The position numbers were made by a program, and so were the translations under genes. A model generated the notes under the pieces. It did not search any database and was not told where the DNA came from. It was given only the letters and a program-made list of their open reading frames with translations. A DNA stretch of 64,000 bases from Chiua virens (Eukaryota; Basidiomycota; Agaricomycetes; Boletales; Boletaceae), in contig JAHNUO010000004.1 of the NCBI GenBank assembly GCA_019787685.1, positions 124,001 to 188,000 of the forward strand, written 5' to 3'. Below are positions 60,946-64,000 of the stretch, piece by piece. Numbering within the stretch: position 1 is the stretch's first letter; every line of letters begins with the position of its first letter.

Positions 60946-61581
60946 GCCTGCTCGTCAGCGCGGATCGAACCTGATTTCGGAACTCGAAGTGGATGGAGGG
61001 AGAGTAATCGCGGTGGAGGCAGTTCTACTTTGAGTCAAACTTTCTTTGTGACAACGGTGTTCAGATTTCACAGGTCATTCAAAAGATTCGTGCGCCAGTT
61101 ACCAAGTCTAAACACCATACAACCGAGGATGTAGGGCCTGCTACATCATGAGGGATTTCGAACAAGGCAATGTATTTAAAAGCGAGTCGTGACAGATTTT
61201 AATCCTAGAGACATTGACAATCTTTCCCCTTATCTTTATTACGCACATGCCGCTTGCCAGGGGCCCATTGTTCGTGAACCCAGGAAATGAGGGAAATGGG
61301 AACAACATAACTCGGATGTTTCAGCCAAAATGCGTGGAGTGCCGTTGATCGGAATCTCCACCGACCTCAGACCTTCAGAGAGATTCATACGCGCAGATCT
61401 GCAGCGAGAAGAGTCAAAGAAGCCGCCTGTCGAGTCGAGTAAAAAAATTTGTTGTACGTTTTCATTTCTTCAAATCAGTTGTTTCATCAAATTCTGACTC
61501 AGAGGCCTCAGCGCCAGCGGGCATCCAAAGTTATGACAGCGTACCAATCGATCGTCAAGTCTCTGTTCGTTCATCCACAGA
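60946..61581. other. Intergenic between divergent genes
   Basis: 636 bp lie between the start codons of the membrane protein (minus) and the oxygenase-like gene (plus), so both promoters must lie here. No clear motif was recognised beyond a short A-rich tract near 61440. Confidence 0.4.
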
Positions 61582-63050
61582 CATGTCCAATGACTCTGAG
61601 ACAAAAGTGAAGGCGCTGAGGGAAATTCTCACTGAACGTGACCCATTCTGTAGGGGCGTGTGTTCCGTCCCCGAACACCAGCTCCTGTTGTACTATGGCC
61701 AAAGGACTGACCTTCAGTGAGTGGTCATTATTTTCTCATTAATACGCAAGGGGGCTGAGTCTTTGAAGCCGACTCGATTTAGCGCATGCTACCACAGAAG
61801 AACTTGAGGCCCTTTCCCAAGCATGCGAACCAGCAACATTTGGTCTCAACAACAAGGACGTCCTGGACGAGACATATAGGAAAGCCGGAAAGCTGGATCT
61901 CGATGAGTTTGCTACCCTCTTTGATCCACGGAGCCTTGGCATCCACGATGTTATCGAGCGTGATTTGCTTGCGACTGATCAGGCAGTCGAGTTTGAATTG
62001 TACAAACTAAACGTCTATGGTAAGTCATTTGGAAGTGACCCCTAAGTATTCTAATCGAACAGCTCAGGGAAGGATGGGTTCTTCAAAGCTCACCAAGACA
62101 CTCCCCGCGGGGACAGTATGTTCGGCTCTCTAGTTGTCGTGCTCCCTGCCCCACACCAGGGTGGCCAGCTCTCACTCCGTCTGGGTGACAACCATTGGAT
62201 CACAGACTTTACGGATCTTTTCGCTGCAGCGACTGAGTCGTCTGTCTGTTTCGTGGCTTTCTTCAGTGATGTCGAGCACCAGGTTCTCCCCGTCACCTCC
62301 GGTCACCGTGTCACCCTGACATACAACCTCCACTTCCGGTCCCGGAACATCACCCCACGTGTCCTCTCCGGCCCGTTCCATGACAAGTTGAAAGCGACGC
62401 TCATCGAGCTCGTCAACGACATGGAGACGCTCCCGAATGGGGGCTACCTCGGAGTCGGACTTTGTCATCAGTATGCATATGATGACACCAAGCCCATTGA
62501 CTCGGTCCTTGATAAACTAAAAGGTGCTGACGCGGTGCTTGCCAACGTGTGTACAGAACTGGGTTTACCCTACGTCCTCCGACTCTTGTACGCACAAGAG
62601 CAGGATATAGGCTGGCCATCTTTCCATCTGCTCTCACGTGTGAAAATACGTGCACCTACTCCGTGTTTTGGCATCGGGGATGATGGATATGAGCTGCGTC
62701 GTCCTGGTCCCAGTGATGGCACTGACGAAGACTATCTGCATGACTTTCTAGAGAAACTTGTAGAGGAAATTACCCCTGAAGACATGGAGGGAGTGGAGAT
62801 TATTGGACGCAATTTGGATCCCATGGATGGCCTCGATCTGATGGGATCGAGGGGCAGTTATAGTTTCATGCACAAATACTACGAGGACCCAGTTACGCAG
62901 GTTTTGGAGGTAAAAGAAATGTCCTCCATCCTTTGCGAGACTTCGTATGCATGTTATGGAAACTACGTTTACACGGACAGGTTTTATGCCACAGCATGCA
63001 TGATGATCTCGGTGGATCCAAAGGGATCACGCGAACGCCTGACTTTGTAA
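61582..63050 (+). CDS. 2-oxoglutarate/Fe(II) oxygenase-like protein
   Basis: Fold of the 2OG-Fe(II) oxygenases (prolyl-4-hydroxylase-like), which use O2, Fe(II) and 2-oxoglutarate. Three exons (61582-61716, 61769-62019, 62070-63050) join in frame. The N-terminal half has PFCRGVCSVPEHQLLLYY, RLDLAHATTEELEAL and EPATFGLNNKDVLDETYRK. The catalytic part has FFKAHQDTPRG, with the HxD iron ligands, then FGSLVVVLPAPHQGGQLSL and VEHQVLPVTSGHRVTLTYNL, where the distal His and the 2OG-binding Arg sit. All three metal ligands and the Arg are present. This architecture is common in Agaricomycetes; the substrate is unknown. The acceptor at 61768 was chosen because it restores the RLDLAHAT segment in frame. 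Confidence 0.83.
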
Positions 63051-63310
63051 CTTCTATCGTTCGTATGCTTACTTACTGCTGTATATTCCGTGAAAGATAT
63101 TATGTGCATTGGTCTTGAGCTTGAAATTTTGTGTACGTGCCGAGCCAAACGAACTCCATTTCTACCGTGTAGTATATGATCGATATCTAATGACAGGTTG
63201 GACCCCGGGCACTGGTCACCTTTAACCGACATGAGGACCCCGGAACGTTACACGTTAATATCCAGCTTCTACCATCGCACAGGTCGACTTCAAACCTGCA
63301 CCTGAACCAA

Positions 63311-64000
63311 ATGACTGATCCTACCAAAGGAGAGTCTGAAAATGTATTCAAGATCCTCAGGGCACAGAAAGGAAACAAGGTCGGAACTTCGTTTGGCTTG
63401 ATGCATCCACCTTATGATTATCGATAGACTTGCTTCGATTGTCAAGCCCGGAATCCGACCTGGTCAAGTGTCACTTTTGGTGTCTATATATGCCTAGACT
63501 GTTCCAGTATCCATCGGAATATGGGCGTGCATATCAGTTTTGTCCGGTGCGTACAAAGACACAGAATGGAGGATGTCCTCAAACCTCCCGAGTGAACAGC
63601 TCGACGAATCTGGACAGTTGGCAACTCAACCAACTACGGACCATGAAAGTCGGCGGAAATGCATCTGCAATGGAGTTTTTTACTCGTCATGGCGGCGCTT
63701 CGCTTTTGAGTGACACCGACCCGAAGAAAAAGTATTCGAGCAGAGCGGCGGAACTTTACAAGGAGGAACTCGCCAAGCGCAGTCAAAGAGGATGCCGCCA
63801 AGTATGTACCTTTTTGCCTCGACCATTGGAAAACGCTTATCCCATTCACTAGATTCCCAACCCGCGTCGTCGTTGACGGGATGGACTTGTCTCAATCAAC
63901 TGATTCTACCACGCAAGCAGAAGACTTCTTTTCTTCCTGGGACAAACCCTCCACAGTTAAACCAACCTCCCCTTCAGTTACAAGTGCAACCACGCCCCCT
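63311..64000 (+). CDS. GLO3: ArfGAP (Glo3/ArfGAP2-3 type), partial, with an apparent 1-nt frame disruption
   Basis: GTPase-activating protein for Arf, needed for COPI vesicle traffic from Golgi to ER. Exons 63311-63379, 63428-63546, 63600-63801 and 63853 onward. The ArfGAP zinc finger is clear: [20 protein letters not shown] then [20 protein letters not shown], with four Cys and the HRN arginine, then [40 protein letters not shown] and [10 protein letters not shown]. After AAGCGC the expected V-K-E-D-A-A continues only if one base near 63781 is skipped; downstream sequence ([19 protein letters not shown]) is again in that shifted frame. The window ends inside the gene. The disruption could be a true pseudogenising indel or a sequence error. 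Confidence 0.88.

Overview
The window is nuclear DNA of a filamentous basidiomycete, most likely an Agaricomycete. The evidence is the dense short introns (about 45-80 nt, GT-AG with a few GC-AG), the fungal core genes (ROT1, HEM13, UBC1 with a UBA tail, AP-2 sigma, a GLO3-type ArfGAP), a Tnp2-type transposase of the CACTA/Plavaka kind, and expanded families that recur in Agaricomycete genomes (WD40 plus membrane tail, Spt5-like KOW proteins, F-box/LRR proteins, stand-alone small GTPases). All calls come from reading translations, splice signals and repeats by eye. No database search was run, so family names rest on remembered family features.

Layout. (1) 1-9.4 kb is an ordinary gene region: proteasome beta-6 (PRE7), the ER chaperone ROT1, a gene-poor 4 kb stretch and a large protein kinase. 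(2) 11.5-34.8 kb is an accessory, transposon-rich block: a truncated GTPase, an uncharacterised minus-strand gene, an F-box gene, a small conserved gene, a WD40 membrane protein, an Spt5-like KOW protein, a broken HSP70 fragment, a small membrane protein and a CACTA/Plavaka transposase. (3) 35.4-46.2 kb holds four tandem copies of one MFS transporter, three apparently intact and one decayed. (4) 48-64 kb returns to mostly conserved genes: a GNAT acetyltransferase, UBC1 and HEM13 from a shared 227-bp divergent promoter, a CsbD-like stress protein, an F-box/LRR-like protein, AP-2 sigma, a multi-pass membrane protein, a 2OG-Fe(II) oxygenase-like protein and an ArfGAP that runs off the end.

Two features of the accessory block stand out. 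First, a module of about 0.83 kb occurs three times (15.8, 20.0 and 28.4 kb). Each copy contains a long imperfect hairpin, and each has the same end 76-132 bp from the start codon of a different gene; two copies sit between divergent gene pairs, so the module looks like a mobile or duplicated bidirectional promoter. Second, three unrelated genes (12.9-15.6, 16.7-19.1 and 29.5-33.5 kb) each contain a tandem array of short phase-0 exons duplicated together with their introns, which lengthens the protein without breaking the frame. In the transposase the array has an exact 114-bp period.
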